Shown one piece after another: positions 25,558-34,000 of a stretch of 64,000 nt of DNA. Origin of the DNA: CBDFGS01 sp965247255 (GTDB lineage Bacteria; Chloroflexota; Dehalococcoidia; Lucifugimonadales; CAUZJF01); contig CBDFGS010000010.1 of the NCBI GenBank assembly GCA_965247255.1, forward strand, positions 124,001 to 188,000, written 5' to 3'. The position numbers and the translations under genes were made by a program. The notes under the pieces are model-generated. The model ran no database searches, was not told where the DNA came from, and saw nothing but the letters and a program-made list of their open reading frames with translations. Each line of letters opens with the position of its first letter. Positions within the stretch are counted from its first letter, which is position 1.

Positions 25558-26034
25558 CAGTCCGCCGGAAGATACGGGAGTTGCTGGGACTCAGCAGGGG
25601 ACAGCGGGTCCCTGCGGACACGACCGTCGAGCTGTGGCTGGGCATCTCCACGGATGAAGCTATCCGAATGACAACATCCCGCGATCGGTGGATACACAAT
25701 CGCTACCCACTGATCGCGGTTGGGATGTCCAGAAAGGACTGCCTGGAGTGGTGGGAAGGGCGGTACGACAGGCCACTGGAGCGCTCGTCCTGCATCGGCT
25801 GCCCCTACCAGTCCCGTCAGAGGTGGGCCGAGACGAAGCGCCAGTGGCCTAAGCCGTTCGCCGAGGTGGTGGAGACTCCAACCTACGGGGCAAGCTGGCG
25901 TTCGCCAAGGAGCCCTACCTGCATCCTCGACGTGTGCCCCTTGCCCAGGCCGTCAACCTCGATGAGGCAGGGCTGCGAGCTGCCCGGGACCCGGACGGCT
26001 TCGGCAATAAGTGCGAGGGTTACTGTGGCGTCTG

Positions 26035-26421
26035 ATGGAACACTCCGCGGTGCTGTGGGCGTTCAGGGAGGGGTACTTCACCCCTACCGATGATGAACGC
26101 ATCCTCAAGCGGCTGGACGACGGCGGCGAGGTTATCGGGTTTCTCATCCACGAGATGAGCACCCTCAAGCGGCCAAGCCCGATAGAGTTCGAGTTGGCCT
26201 CGGAGCTGCCTGCCGATGATGTCGCCAACCTCACGGCGAGTCAGGCCGCCGCTCGGTTGGGTATCTCCGACCGCAGGGTGCGTAAGTTGGCCCGCGACGG
26301 GCGAGTGAGGGGAGCGACCAAGACCGGACAGGAATGGCTGATCCCCACTCCTGTGGAGGTACTTCCCGCAAGCCGTGGTCCCGCCGGTGTGGCGGGCCGC
26401 ACTGGTCCGACTTCTATCTGA
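26035..26421 (+). CDS. HTH protein, excisionase/MerR-like
   Basis: 128 residues from ATG 26035, which overlaps the preceding stop (TGATG). The N-terminal half (LWAFREGYFTPTDDERILKR, LDDGGEVIGFLIHEMS) is unassigned. The C-terminal half is an excisionase-type HTH (LTASQAAARLGISDRRVRKL, then GATKTGQEWLIP). It may regulate excision with the nearby serine recombinase; that is inference. Confidence 0.6.
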   Translation: MEHSAVLWAFREGYFTPTDDERILKRLDDGGEVIGFLIHEMSTLKRPSPIEFELASELPADDVANLTASQAAARLGISDRRVRKLARDGRVRGATKTGQEWLIPTPVEVLPASRGPAGVAGRTGPTSI

Positions 26422-26558
26422 CCCTAATCAGGGCTTTGAAGTTGCCCCGGCGATCGCGGTAAAATGCTGGGTAGAAGTTGGCCTGGCGATGCTGCAAACA
26501 CCCCGGGCCGTGGCTCCACCTGACGGACAGGTGATGCGAATGGGATTGTACTACTCGC

Positions 26559-26590
26559 AGACCCGCTCCCGATAGGAGCCGGGTCTTTTT
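26559..26590 (+). terminator. Rho-independent terminator
   Basis: agacccg and ctcc pair with ggag and cgggtct around cgata, followed by ttttt. It ends the 24243-26421 transcript just before the recombinase. Confidence 0.8.
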
Positions 26591-26622
26591 CATTTCAGGC
26601 AGCTACGAACAAGGAGGCAATC

Positions 26623-28236
26623 ATGGCAGTAAGCAAGGCACAGAGACAAGTACACGGTAAGAGGGCAGCCATCTACGCCCGGGTATCGGACAAGAGCCAG
26701 GCAGAAGACGACAAGACCTCCCTCTCCGAGCAGATCGGCGACATGGAAGCCCACTGCGAGGACAAGGGGATGACCGTTACCGCTCGCTACCAGGAGGTGG
26801 GCAGGGGCTGGTCCAAGAAGCGTCCCGAGTTCCAGAGGATGCTGGCGGATGCAAAGCGGGGACGCTTCGACACCATCGTCTGCTGGAAATCGGACCGGCT
26901 CAGCCGGGGGATGTACCCCGCCGCCGCCCTCATGGAGGTCATCGAGGCGTACCACATCAACCTGGAGGCCGTCATGGACGCCATCGACATGAAGACCTTC
27001 GGCCTCATGGCGGCCATCGGCAAGATCGAGCTTGACAATTTCCGGGAGAGGGCGTCAATGGGCAAACGGGGAACGGCCAAGCAGGGACGCATTCCCGTCA
27101 GCAACGTCCCCTACGGCTATCGCATCGGCGACGACGGCAGGCCCGTAATTGTGGAGGAGGAAGCCGAGGTGGTGCGCCGCATCTACCGCATGTGTGTGAG
27201 CGATGGGATGGGAGCGTCTGTCATCGGCCAACGACTGAACGCTGAGGCGGTGCCGCTGGCCAAGTTGGGCAAGCGTTGGTACGACGGCACCATCCATCGC
27301 ATCCTGAGCAACGAGACCTACAAGGGCACCTGGTGGTACGGCAAGGCCCGCTACGTCTCCACCGAGGACGGAGTGAGGGTCTATGAGCAGCCGGAGGAGG
27401 ACTGGATCGGGGTGCCCTTCCCGCCGCTGGTGGACGAGGAGACCTGGGAGAGGGCCAGGGTGCTCCGCAGGCAGCGTTTTACCCGAGCCAAGCGCAACAC
27501 CAAGATCTTCTACCTGTTGCAGCACCTGGTCCGGTGCGCCGAGTGCGGCTTGCTCATGGGGGGCCAGGCCAATACGAAGAAGGAGGTCAAGCGCAACGGC
27601 AAGCTTTACAAGTACGAGCTCGATCCTCCCCGCAGGTATTACAGATGCTACGGCTACCACCAGCTTCGCCTGAAGTGCCGCGAAAAGCCCATGATCCGGG
27701 CCGAACGGCTGGAGGGGCTGGTCTGGGGCGAGGTCAAGAGGGTGCTGGATAACCCTGATCTCATCGTCGCCGGCATCGAGGCCCTGGACAGTCGGGAAGA
27801 CGGCGGGCTAGCCGAGGAGATTGACACAGCAGAGCGCGATCTTCAGAAGGTCCAGCTCGAAGAGGAGAGGGTCATCAGGCTGTTCGTGTCAGGGAAGATC
27901 ACCGAGGACCAGATGGACCATCAGCGCAGGTACATCACCGAGCGGCTGGAGACGCTCAGGGCGAGGCTGGACGACTACCGAGATCGGGAGACGGCTGAGA
28001 ACGAGAAGCGGCTGGCGATGGAGCACGTCGTCCAGTGGGTCAGCAGGATTGGGGATGGCCTGGACGATCTGCCCGACGAGGGACGCCGGGAGGTGTTGCG
28101 GCTCCTGCTCGACGGAGTGACCATCGACGGGGAGAACAACGTCAATCTTACGCTGGCCATCCCGACGGAAGAGTTTGTCTCGATTGAAACACCGACATCA
28201 GATTCTCGCTGTAGAACTCGTCCACGCTCTCGATGA
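26623..28236 (+). CDS. Large serine recombinase (integrase) of the element
   Basis: A 537-residue recombinase. Resolvase domain with catalytic Ser in AAIYARVSDKSQ and WKSDRLSRG; recombinase domain from about residue 160 (VPYGYRIGDDGRPV, RILSNETYKGTWWYG); zinc ribbon CAECGLLMGG with later RYYRCYGYHQ; coiled coil at about 400-470. ATG 26623 has aaggagg about 6 bases upstream. The last dozen codons (SDSRCRTRPRSR) run through the antisense of the broken recombinase at 28190-28621, so the native C-terminus probably ends near IPTEEFVSIETP and was fused to target DNA at the junction. Confidence 0.9.
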   Translation: MAVSKAQRQVHGKRAAIYARVSDKSQAEDDKTSLSEQIGDMEAHCEDKGMTVTARYQEVGRGWSKKRPEFQRMLADAKRGRFDTIVCWKSDRLSRGMYPAAALMEVIEAYHINLEAVMDAIDMKTFGLMAAIGKIELDNFRERASMGKRGTAKQGRIPVSNVPYGYRIGDDGRPVIVEEEAEVVRRIYRMCVSDGMGASVIGQRLNAEAVPLAKLGKRWYDGTIHRILSNETYKGTWWYGKARYVSTEDGVRVYEQPEEDWIGVPFPPLVDEETWERARVLRRQRFTRAKRNTKIFYLLQHLVRCAECGLLMGGQANTKKEVKRNGKLYKYELDPPRRYYRCYGYHQLRLKCREKPMIRAERLEGLVWGEVKRVLDNPDLIVAGIEALDSREDGGLAEEIDTAERDLQKVQLEEERVIRLFVSGKITEDQMDHQRRYITERLETLRARLDDYRDRETAENEKRLAMEHVVQWVSRIGDGLDDLPDEGRREVLRLLLDGVTIDGENNVNLTLAIPTEEFVSIETPTSDSRCRTRPRSR

Positions 28237-28621
28237 TGGCCTCCATGAGCTTGCCGGTGGGGGAGTCGTCGGCGTGTTCGGTGATGGAGACGACCCGGAC
28301 GCCCCGCCGCCGGAGCATGGCCTTGAAGGCGACGGCGTGCTCCCGCTTCCGGGTGAACCTGGAGAACTTCCAGACGAGGATCTCCTTGAAGGGGGCCTCC
28401 GGCTTGGCGGCCTCATCCAGCATCTTTTGGAACTGGGGCCGGTCGGCGATGCGCCCGCTCTCGGCCTCGTCCACGTACTCGCGGGCGACCAGGTAGCCGT
28501 TCTTCTCGGCATAGTCCCTGAGCGCCCGAAGCTGGGCCGCCACGGACAAGTCCACGTCCTGGCGATCGCTGGATACTCTGGCGTAGAGGGCGGCTGGTAT
28601 CAGATCGAGTCGGTCGTTCAT
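28190..28621 (-). pseudogene. Serine recombinase, catalytic domain only (truncated)
   Basis: Starts ATG 28621 behind agggaggagagagcg and encodes AALYARVSSDRQDVDLSVAA through ESVDEFYSENL, nearly the same as residues 1-150 of the recombinase at 13771. Similarity ends abruptly at about 28196, exactly where the other recombinase gene arrives from the opposite side; the frame then runs out at 28148. The recombinase and zinc domains are gone, so it should be inactive. Confidence 0.8.
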
Positions 28622-28845
28622 CGCTCTCTCCTCCCTGTCTCTTCCTGCTCGGTAGTAGTGCGGGAGCGCAGTCGTTCCAGCCGCTCCCGTCTTCGCCACT
28701 CCCGCTCCTCCATGAACAGGCGTATACCCTGTCTGAGCAGCTCGCTCACGGATAGGTCGTCCTCCTTCATCACCTCGCGCACCTGCGCCTCCATCTCCGG
28801 CGGCAGGGAGAAGGTGATGGTCTTGGATCGCCTGGAGGTGGTCAC
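28618..28845 (-). CDS. CopG/RHH-type DNA-binding protein
   Basis: 75 residues with a ribbon-helix-helix fold: KTITFSLPPEMEAQVREVMK then LSVSELLRQGIRLFMEE. Its TGA overlaps the ATG of the truncated recombinase, so it was the recombinase operon's first gene and probably its repressor or directionality factor. AT-rich promoter-like sequence lies at about 28860-28890. Confidence 0.7.
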   Translation of the reverse strand: MTTSRRSKTITFSLPPEMEAQVREVMKEDDLSVSELLRQGIRLFMEEREWRRRERLERLRSRTTTEQEETGRRER

Positions 28846-29009
28846 TCCTCTTGTCTCCTGTTGTAGTATATTGTCTTACTATACACTATCATGGCACTGG
28901 CCCGCAACCCCAATGAGGGTGGTGTCGTCGCGGGTCTTGGCGCTGCAACAATTGTCACGTTTCGACCTGTTGGGGGCTGACACCGTAAGTAGAGGCATGC
29001 CCTTTTGTC

Positions 29010-29289
29010 CCCCTACAGGAAGTCGTGGGAACGGACTGGGGCCGGTGGTGGTACATGCTCCAGTGGCCATCATGGGGCTGGTAATCAGTGTCCTCAGCGA
29101 GGCGTGTGTCGCTATGAGCCCAGGCTGAAGTGGAACGGAGAAGTGAGGTGGACGGGGACTCCCCTGACGTGTCAGTTCTGCACCAAATTGCAATCGGGAG
29201 GGCGGAAGATGCAATAAGGGCGGCGAAGTCCTGCAAAATGGTCCCAGCAGCCATGCTGGGACACCCCTTACAGGAAGTGGTCGGAACGG
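29010..29289. repeat. Pair of imperfect direct repeats
   Basis: cccctacaggaagtcgtggg (29010 on) and ccccttacaggaagtggtcg (29264 on), each followed by aacgg, lie 254 bases apart downstream of the large replication-relaxation gene. No gene is seen from 28890 to 29297. They may be recombinase arm sites or duplicated ends. Confidence 0.45.
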
Positions 29290-29297
29290 CGTGGTGG

Positions 29298-31319
29298 TCA
29301 TTCTGCCACCGGGTCCAGGGCGGACAGCGGCCTCCTGTCGAGGGAGTGCGGGAGCGGAAGAATCCATGCGTCGCCCAGGATGCCCTGTTCGGTAATGGTC
29401 TCTGCGTTGGATGTGATGATGGGCACCCCCTTCACTCCGTCGGCGACGTCGAGGAAGGCGCTCTCGTTGTCGGAGGACTCGAAGACGAAGAGCACATGGG
29501 GTGGGCGCCCCTCGTGGTCCCGCTCCGCCCAGCCAGTCAGGAAGTAGCGGCGGTAGGACTCCAGGCGTTTGGGGATGCGCTTCGGCGTTGTGGCCCGCCG
29601 CTCGAACTCCAGGAGGTACGGACGCCACCGGCCCTGATACTCCAACGTGAAGGAGGCGTCGGGATGTGTCACGTAGGTGGTCCAGTCGTAGCGGTAGCCG
29701 ATGCTGGAGCGGGACGTGGGCAGCAGGTCGAACAGGTCATAGTCCGGGGAGCGGGCGACCTCGGTTGACAGGGCGGCGGCGAAGTTGATGACGCCGGCGT
29801 GATGACGCATCTGTGAGGCGAGGGCGCGCACCGCGGTCCCTGCGTGGACTTCGGAGTTCAGGTACAAGGGCTCGGCGCTCCACCGGTCGAGGGTGAGCCC
29901 CACGGCGGCCCGGTCCCTGCGGGCAAGGTACGTCAATCCCTCGTCCGTGAGCATGTGCAGGGTCTCGTCGGATCGGACGAGGCCGCGCTGGCTCAAGGAA
30001 CGGAGCACCTGGTTGACCCGGCGCAGGGTAACGCCGCCCATCAGTCCCGCCAGCTGCTCACGGGTGCACAGGGGCCAGGCGGCCAGCAGGTCGAGGACGT
30101 CTTTGTCTGCGCGGGTCAGCTGCACCGAGAGGGCCGATGTGAGTTGCTGGGTAGGCTCCGGCATGGAGGCCTGCACGCCGGAGGAGTACAGGGCGGTGGG
30201 ATTCGGCTTCGGGTTCTTGCCCAGGAAGGAGTGGGACGAGTCCAGCAGTCGCTCTGCCAAGGCCAGGATACCCGCCAGGGATGCGTCGGCGGCGATGCGC
30301 ACGGGCTTGTCCTCGCCCAGGCCGCTCCCACACTGTTGCCAGACGACTCCCGTGTGGTCTCCGGCTAGAAGCTCCCCTTCCGTCACCACGAAGGTCCTGA
30401 GGTGCTCCGACGGGTGGCCCAGGGAACGGATGGCCCTGCGGGTGGCCTGGTCTGCGTGGGTCAGCACGAGGGTGACGAAGGGACGGTCGCTGCTGTCCAT
30501 CCGCTCAATGCTCCTGAGGCGGTAGCGAAGTCTGGAGGTGGGAACCGCCGGTCCCTGGCGAATCAGACCGAGGGAGCGGTCCCCGGACAGGGTAAGCAGC
30601 ATGTCGTAGGGGCCGTGGCGGTAGTGGTCCACGCGCACCGGGTCGTCGTGCGGGTCGGCGTCGGCGATCATGGCTGCGACGCGGTGGAGCACGGCTACGG
30701 CGTCCAGCCGCTCGGCCAGCAGCCGGAACCACTGCTTCGACACGGGGTAGGCCCCCAGCATGTGCGCCCGGCCCTTGGTGGCTGCGCCACCGGCGATGAT
30801 GCCCTTCTCCGTCGGGAAGTACCGGCGCTGCGGGCGAGGCCCCAACACGCTCAGGTGGTGCGGCACGGAGTCCACGATGCCCCGCTCGGTCAGCTTCTCC
30901 AACCGGTCTCGGAGCGTGGAGGCCGGTACCCGACCAAAGCGCGACAGATCCTCCACGGTGGCCAGGGGTGCTGCGCAGAGCAGCAGGAGCGCCTCCTCCA
31001 GCCCTTTGCGCAGGGGACGCAGGGCCGGGTCCGGTCTGAGGCCCTCCAAATCAATGGTGACCTCAACCGTGGCCGCCTCAATCGCCCCCAAGCTCCTGCC
31101 GACGGAGTTCAGGACGGCGGAGGGCACGGCGCGCCCAAGGTGGCCGCGTTCAAGGAATCGCCACAGGGTGTGGCGGGACACGCCGAGGTCTTCGGCTGCC
31201 TTGCGCCGTCCATGCAGCGCCGCGTAGGCGCGCACGTAGCTCCGGACCGCCCGCCTGAGGTCCGGTCCGGCCTGTTTAGTACCGTTCGACGTTCGTTTAT
31301 GTGGCGCTGCGACGATCAA
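29298..31319 (-). CDS. Large replication-relaxation family protein, two winged-helix modules
   Basis: A 673-residue protein. An N-terminal HTH (about 35-60, GRRKAAEDLGVSRHTLWRFL) is followed by a first winged-helix module (about 115-180, ATVEDLSRFGRVPASTLRDR) and its effector region (to about 390). A second module follows (about 415-480, TREQLAGLMGGVTLRRVNQV), with effector region FTLEYQGRWRPYLLEFERRA, FVFESSDNESAFLDV and GILGDAWILPLP. The second module matches the whole 303-aa protein at 9320-10231. Such proteins occur on conjugative and integrative elements; replication control is the suggested role. Start ATG 31319 is the first in frame. Confidence 0.65.
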   Translation of the reverse strand: MIVAAPHKRTSNGTKQAGPDLRRAVRSYVRAYAALHGRRKAAEDLGVSRHTLWRFLERGHLGRAVPSAVLNSVGRSLGAIEAATVEVTIDLEGLRPDPALRPLRKGLEEALLLLCAAPLATVEDLSRFGRVPASTLRDRLEKLTERGIVDSVPHHLSVLGPRPQRRYFPTEKGIIAGGAATKGRAHMLGAYPVSKQWFRLLAERLDAVAVLHRVAAMIADADPHDDPVRVDHYRHGPYDMLLTLSGDRSLGLIRQGPAVPTSRLRYRLRSIERMDSSDRPFVTLVLTHADQATRRAIRSLGHPSEHLRTFVVTEGELLAGDHTGVVWQQCGSGLGEDKPVRIAADASLAGILALAERLLDSSHSFLGKNPKPNPTALYSSGVQASMPEPTQQLTSALSVQLTRADKDVLDLLAAWPLCTREQLAGLMGGVTLRRVNQVLRSLSQRGLVRSDETLHMLTDEGLTYLARRDRAAVGLTLDRWSAEPLYLNSEVHAGTAVRALASQMRHHAGVINFAAALSTEVARSPDYDLFDLLPTSRSSIGYRYDWTTYVTHPDASFTLEYQGRWRPYLLEFERRATTPKRIPKRLESYRRYFLTGWAERDHEGRPPHVLFVFESSDNESAFLDVADGVKGVPIITSNAETITEQGILGDAWILPLPHSLDRRPLSALDPVAE

Positions 31320-31456
31320 TCAACTGCTCCAGTTGGCAATAGCCCAACATCTCATTGTGAACGGTAAATTGCTCGCATGTAATGCCTTGCAAGCCCTTGT
31401 ATACGAGGCGGTTTTGTGGTAGCGGCAACGAGACCAAGGAGCCGTGCCATAGGATA

Positions 31457-31486
31457 TTGAACCCATTTCTGTGTATGTACTATAAT
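31457..31486 (+). promoter_or_regulatory. Sigma-70-type promoter of the VapBC-like pair
   Basis: -35 ttgaac (31457-31462), 18-base spacer, -10 tataat (31481-31486), 36 bases before the antitoxin start. Confidence 0.65.
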
Positions 31487-31521
31487 TCCGGTAGCAGGAC
31501 TTGTCTCGGAAGGAGCAAATC

Positions 31522-31824
31522 ATGGAAGTCAAGAAGAAGAGACTCACCTTGGATCTGGAGCCAACCTTTCAGCGTAGGCTGAAGGTGGTTGCTGCAATCA
31601 AGGGAGTGACCATGCGTCAATACTGCTATACAGCTATAGATAAAGAATTGGCACAAGACGAGGCAAATGGCATTGCGGGTCCTGCTTCCAGTCGCTCGGA
31701 CGCCGAGCGGTTTGAGGAACTCCAGAAGAAGTACTTCGGGGACAACTTGCTACCCGGCAATGGTGCCGAGTTCATCCGGGAAGCGCGGGAAGCTAGGGAC
31801 GCCCAGCTAGAGGGACTAGGGTGA
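31522..31824 (+). CDS. Antitoxin-like RHH protein of a VapBC-type pair
   Basis: 100 residues from ATG 31522 with aaggag 7 bases upstream. The N-terminus (KKKRLTLDLEPTFQRRLKVV then AAIKGVTMRQYC) fits a ribbon-helix-helix DNA-binding fold. The C-terminal part is charged, as in toxin-neutralising tails. Its TGA overlaps the toxin start by four bases. It would bind the PIN toxin and repress the operon. Confidence 0.65.
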   Translation: MEVKKKRLTLDLEPTFQRRLKVVAAIKGVTMRQYCYTAIDKELAQDEANGIAGPASSRSDAERFEELQKKYFGDNLLPGNGAEFIREAREARDAQLEGLG

Positions 31825-32264
31825 GCGGCTTCGTGGTTGTAGACGCCAGCCTGGCCTTCAAGTGGCTGGTGAGGGAGGAGCACACTGACAAGGCTCTGGC
31901 GATTCTCCGAGAATGGCATGATGAGGAGGTTACGCCGGCCGCTCCCCAACTACTGCCGTTTGAGGTATCGAACGCGCTCCACAAGAGAGTAACCCGAGGC
32001 GAGCTGAGTATAGAGGGGGCAGTTGACCTTATCGGAAACCTGCTCACCTCCCAGATCGAGTTGCATCAGCCCTGGAATCTCCATGGAAAGGCGCTGGAGA
32101 TGGCCAGTCGATTTGGTCAGGCTGCTGCCTACGACGCCCACTACCTGGCGCTTGCTGAGAGTCTCGGTTGCGAGCTGTGGACCGCAGATGAGAAGTTTTA
32201 TCAGTCTGTCGCGGAAGACGACGGGCGTGTGCACTGGATAGGAGAATTCGACGTTCAGGAATAG
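31821..32264 (+). CDS. PIN-domain toxin, VapC-type
   Basis: 147-residue PIN ribonuclease with VVDASLAFKWLV, LLPFEVSNALHKRV, YDAHYLALAESLGCELWTAD and EKFY: the four acidic active-site positions are present. GTG start 31821 overlaps the antitoxin stop (GTGA). Toxin-antitoxin pairs at the edge of defence islands can stabilise them; this one directly precedes the DISARM operon. Confidence 0.82.
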   Translation: MSGFVVVDASLAFKWLVREEHTDKALAILREWHDEEVTPAAPQLLPFEVSNALHKRVTRGELSIEGAVDLIGNLLTSQIELHQPWNLHGKALEMASRFGQAAAYDAHYLALAESLGCELWTADEKFYQSVAEDDGRVHWIGEFDVQE

Positions 32265-32265
32265 T

Positions 32266-32296
32266 GGAAGGGCCTAACTGTACTTAGGCGCCTTCC
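32266..32296. terminator. Hairpin between VapBC and DISARM
   Basis: ggaagg-g-cctaa pairs with ttagg-cg-ccttcc around ctgtac. There is no U run, so it may be a weak terminator or an operator for the downstream operon. Confidence 0.4.
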
Positions 32297-32338
32297 CCGA
32301 ATAACCCGGAATCTCAATCTACATAGAGCAACCACGAC

Positions 32339-33985
32339 ATGGTCAACACGATCCCGGATTCACCCGGTACCAATGATGAGGGCATTCACGGAAGGGCGGC
32401 TTGGCTACGGTCCCAGCGGCCTCCTTACGAGAACTGTGCGCCCCGCTTGAGGCTAGTGGACCTTTTCTGCGGATGCGGTGCAATGTCACTGGGTGTTGCC
32501 GAGGCAGCGTGGCGCAAGGGACTCGGCATTGATGTTCGCTTGGCAATCGACTCTGACCAGGACGCTGCCGCTGTTTTCGGGATGAACTTCAAAGGTAGCC
32601 GTGTTGAAGTTGGGCTAGTTGAGCAATATTTCGACGGAAGACCTGATACAGCTTTTACTGAGATGGAGTGTCACGTTCGGGCCATAACCGGGTCAGTCGA
32701 TGTACTCTTGGGTGGTCCTCCGTGCCAGGGGCACTCCAACCTAAACAATCACACAAGGCGCAGCGACCCCCGGAACGAGGTGTACACCAAAATGGCCCGC
32801 GCAGCCAAGGTGCTCAGGCCAACGTTGGTACTGATTGAGAACGTGCCTACCGTGAGACACGACGTGCGGCAGGTGGTCAAAGTCACTATGGACGCACTGA
32901 GGGAGGACGGCTACTTGGTCGAGGATCGCGTGCTAGACGTATCAAAACTCGGTCTACCCCAGAAGCGCAAGAGGCACGTTGTATTGGGCCTCTTGGGAAA
33001 GGCGACGTGCCCATCTAGCATATTGGAGCACGTTGAATCGATCAATGCCGACCGGATGACCGTTAGACAGGCCATCCAGGACCTCATGCTGCCTCAGCCC
33101 GATACACGGTTCGACACGGCGAGTAACGCTAATGCGGAGAATCAGGCCCGGATGGCCTGGCTGATCGAGCAGGACGCCTTCGACCTTCCCAACAGCATGA
33201 GGCCGAAGTGCCATTCGTCGTCCTCGCACTCCTACAACGCAATGTACGGTCGCCTGCGATGGGATCTTCCCGCGCAGACAATCACTACTGGCTTTGGCTG
33301 CATGGGACAAGGGCGTTACGTACATCCATCTTTACCCCGGACCATCACGCCACACGAGGCAGCTCGACTACAGTCAATCCCCGACTTCTGGGACCTCTCG
33401 GCCGCTAGAACGAGGAGCAGTTTGGCCCGTCTAATCGGCAATGCAGTGCCTCCTCCTTTGTGTGAGGCGATTGTGTTTGAAGTTCTCTCCCTATACCCAA
33501 GTCTAGTCCGCGGCGAAGCCGAGACTTTTCATACAAACGGACAACCCATGCCCCGAGCGTCCTCCCCCGAAGCACTTTCCAGGATGCGCTCCATTCGTCA
33601 GCGAGGAACCGCCGCCGAGTTGGCTGTCCGCCAGGAACTGGATTCCTTGAGGCTCGTCTATACAACCGATGAGCGTCCCGAGTCGTCGATACCCCGCCGA
33701 GCAGACATGGTGTTCCGAGACTCTCGGATTGCGGTATTCGTGGATGGTTGTTTCTGGCATGGGTGTCCTGTCCACTCCTCAAAGCCCAAGAGCAATTCTA
33801 CCTGGTGGTCGAACAAGTTACGAGCTAATCGGGAACGAGACCGGGACACGGACTCTCGCCTCCGCGCTAAGGGATGGCGGGTGCTGAGGTTCTGGGAGCA
33901 CGATGATCCATCGGCGGTTGCTCTGTCGGTTGCTTCTACTATCCAGAGCGCTTGGTCCAAGAGCCAGATATCCGTTTCCTTATGA
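32339..33985 (+). CDS. drmMII: DISARM cytosine-5 DNA methylase fused to a Vsr endonuclease
   Basis: 548 residues. Residues 37-385 are a C5-cytosine methyltransferase with motif I DLFCGCGAMSLG (41-52), catalytic PPCQ with Cys129 (127-130), ENV (167-169), QKRKR (208-212), motif IX ITPHEAARLQSIPDF and motif X GNAVPPPL. Residues 411-530 are a Vsr-type very-short-patch-repair nuclease: SRMRSIRQRGTAAELAVRQE, RRADMVF with the catalytic Asp, FVDGCFWHGCPVH with zinc ligands and the active-site His, and GWRVLRFWEHD. The methylase would mark self DNA; the Vsr part would nick T:G mismatches made when 5-methylcytosine deaminates. Vsr is normally a separate protein. First of six same-strand genes; no strong ribosome-binding site precedes ATG 32339. 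Confidence 0.88.
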   Translation: MVNTIPDSPGTNDEGIHGRAAWLRSQRPPYENCAPRLRLVDLFCGCGAMSLGVAEAAWRKGLGIDVRLAIDSDQDAAAVFGMNFKGSRVEVGLVEQYFDGRPDTAFTEMECHVRAITGSVDVLLGGPPCQGHSNLNNHTRRSDPRNEVYTKMARAAKVLRPTLVLIENVPTVRHDVRQVVKVTMDALREDGYLVEDRVLDVSKLGLPQKRKRHVVLGLLGKATCPSSILEHVESINADRMTVRQAIQDLMLPQPDTRFDTASNANAENQARMAWLIEQDAFDLPNSMRPKCHSSSSHSYNAMYGRLRWDLPAQTITTGFGCMGQGRYVHPSLPRTITPHEAARLQSIPDFWDLSAARTRSSLARLIGNAVPPPLCEAIVFEVLSLYPSLVRGEAETFHTNGQPMPRASSPEALSRMRSIRQRGTAAELAVRQELDSLRLVYTTDERPESSIPRRADMVFRDSRIAVFVDGCFWHGCPVHSSKPKSNSTWWSNKLRANRERDRDTDSRLRAKGWRVLRFWEHDDPSAVALSVASTIQSAWSKSQISVSL

Positions 33986-34000
33986 GGAGAGCTCGCGGGC

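Larger units (their letters stand above)
24455..26035 (+). pseudogene. PAPS-reductase-family protein, split by a group II intron and frameshifted
   Basis: Exon 1 (24455-24827) begins YSLTVISLGGGVQSSVMALM, the SGGxxS-like PP-loop of ATP pyrophosphatases, and ends RRQCTEHYKIR. Exon 2 (25558-26035) resumes in phase as PVRRKIRELLGL and carries SCIGCPYQS. Joined across 24827/25558 the codon cca restores KIRPVRRKIRELLG. Near 25878 one base seems to be missing: the frame VVE must move to DSNLRGKLAFAKEP to reach the family-like end DGFGNKCEGYCGV. Phage and element proteins of this family have unknown substrates; sulphur or nucleotide chemistry is inferred. The TGA at 26033 overlaps the next ATG. Confidence 0.75.

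Noticed and set aside
28175..29128. 317-codon plus frame over the truncated recombinase and RHH gene
   Set aside because: Antisense of clear recombinase and RHH codons.
30402..31367. 321-codon frame opposite the replication-relaxation protein
   Set aside because: No motif or start signal; the minus-strand protein has matching modules at 9320.
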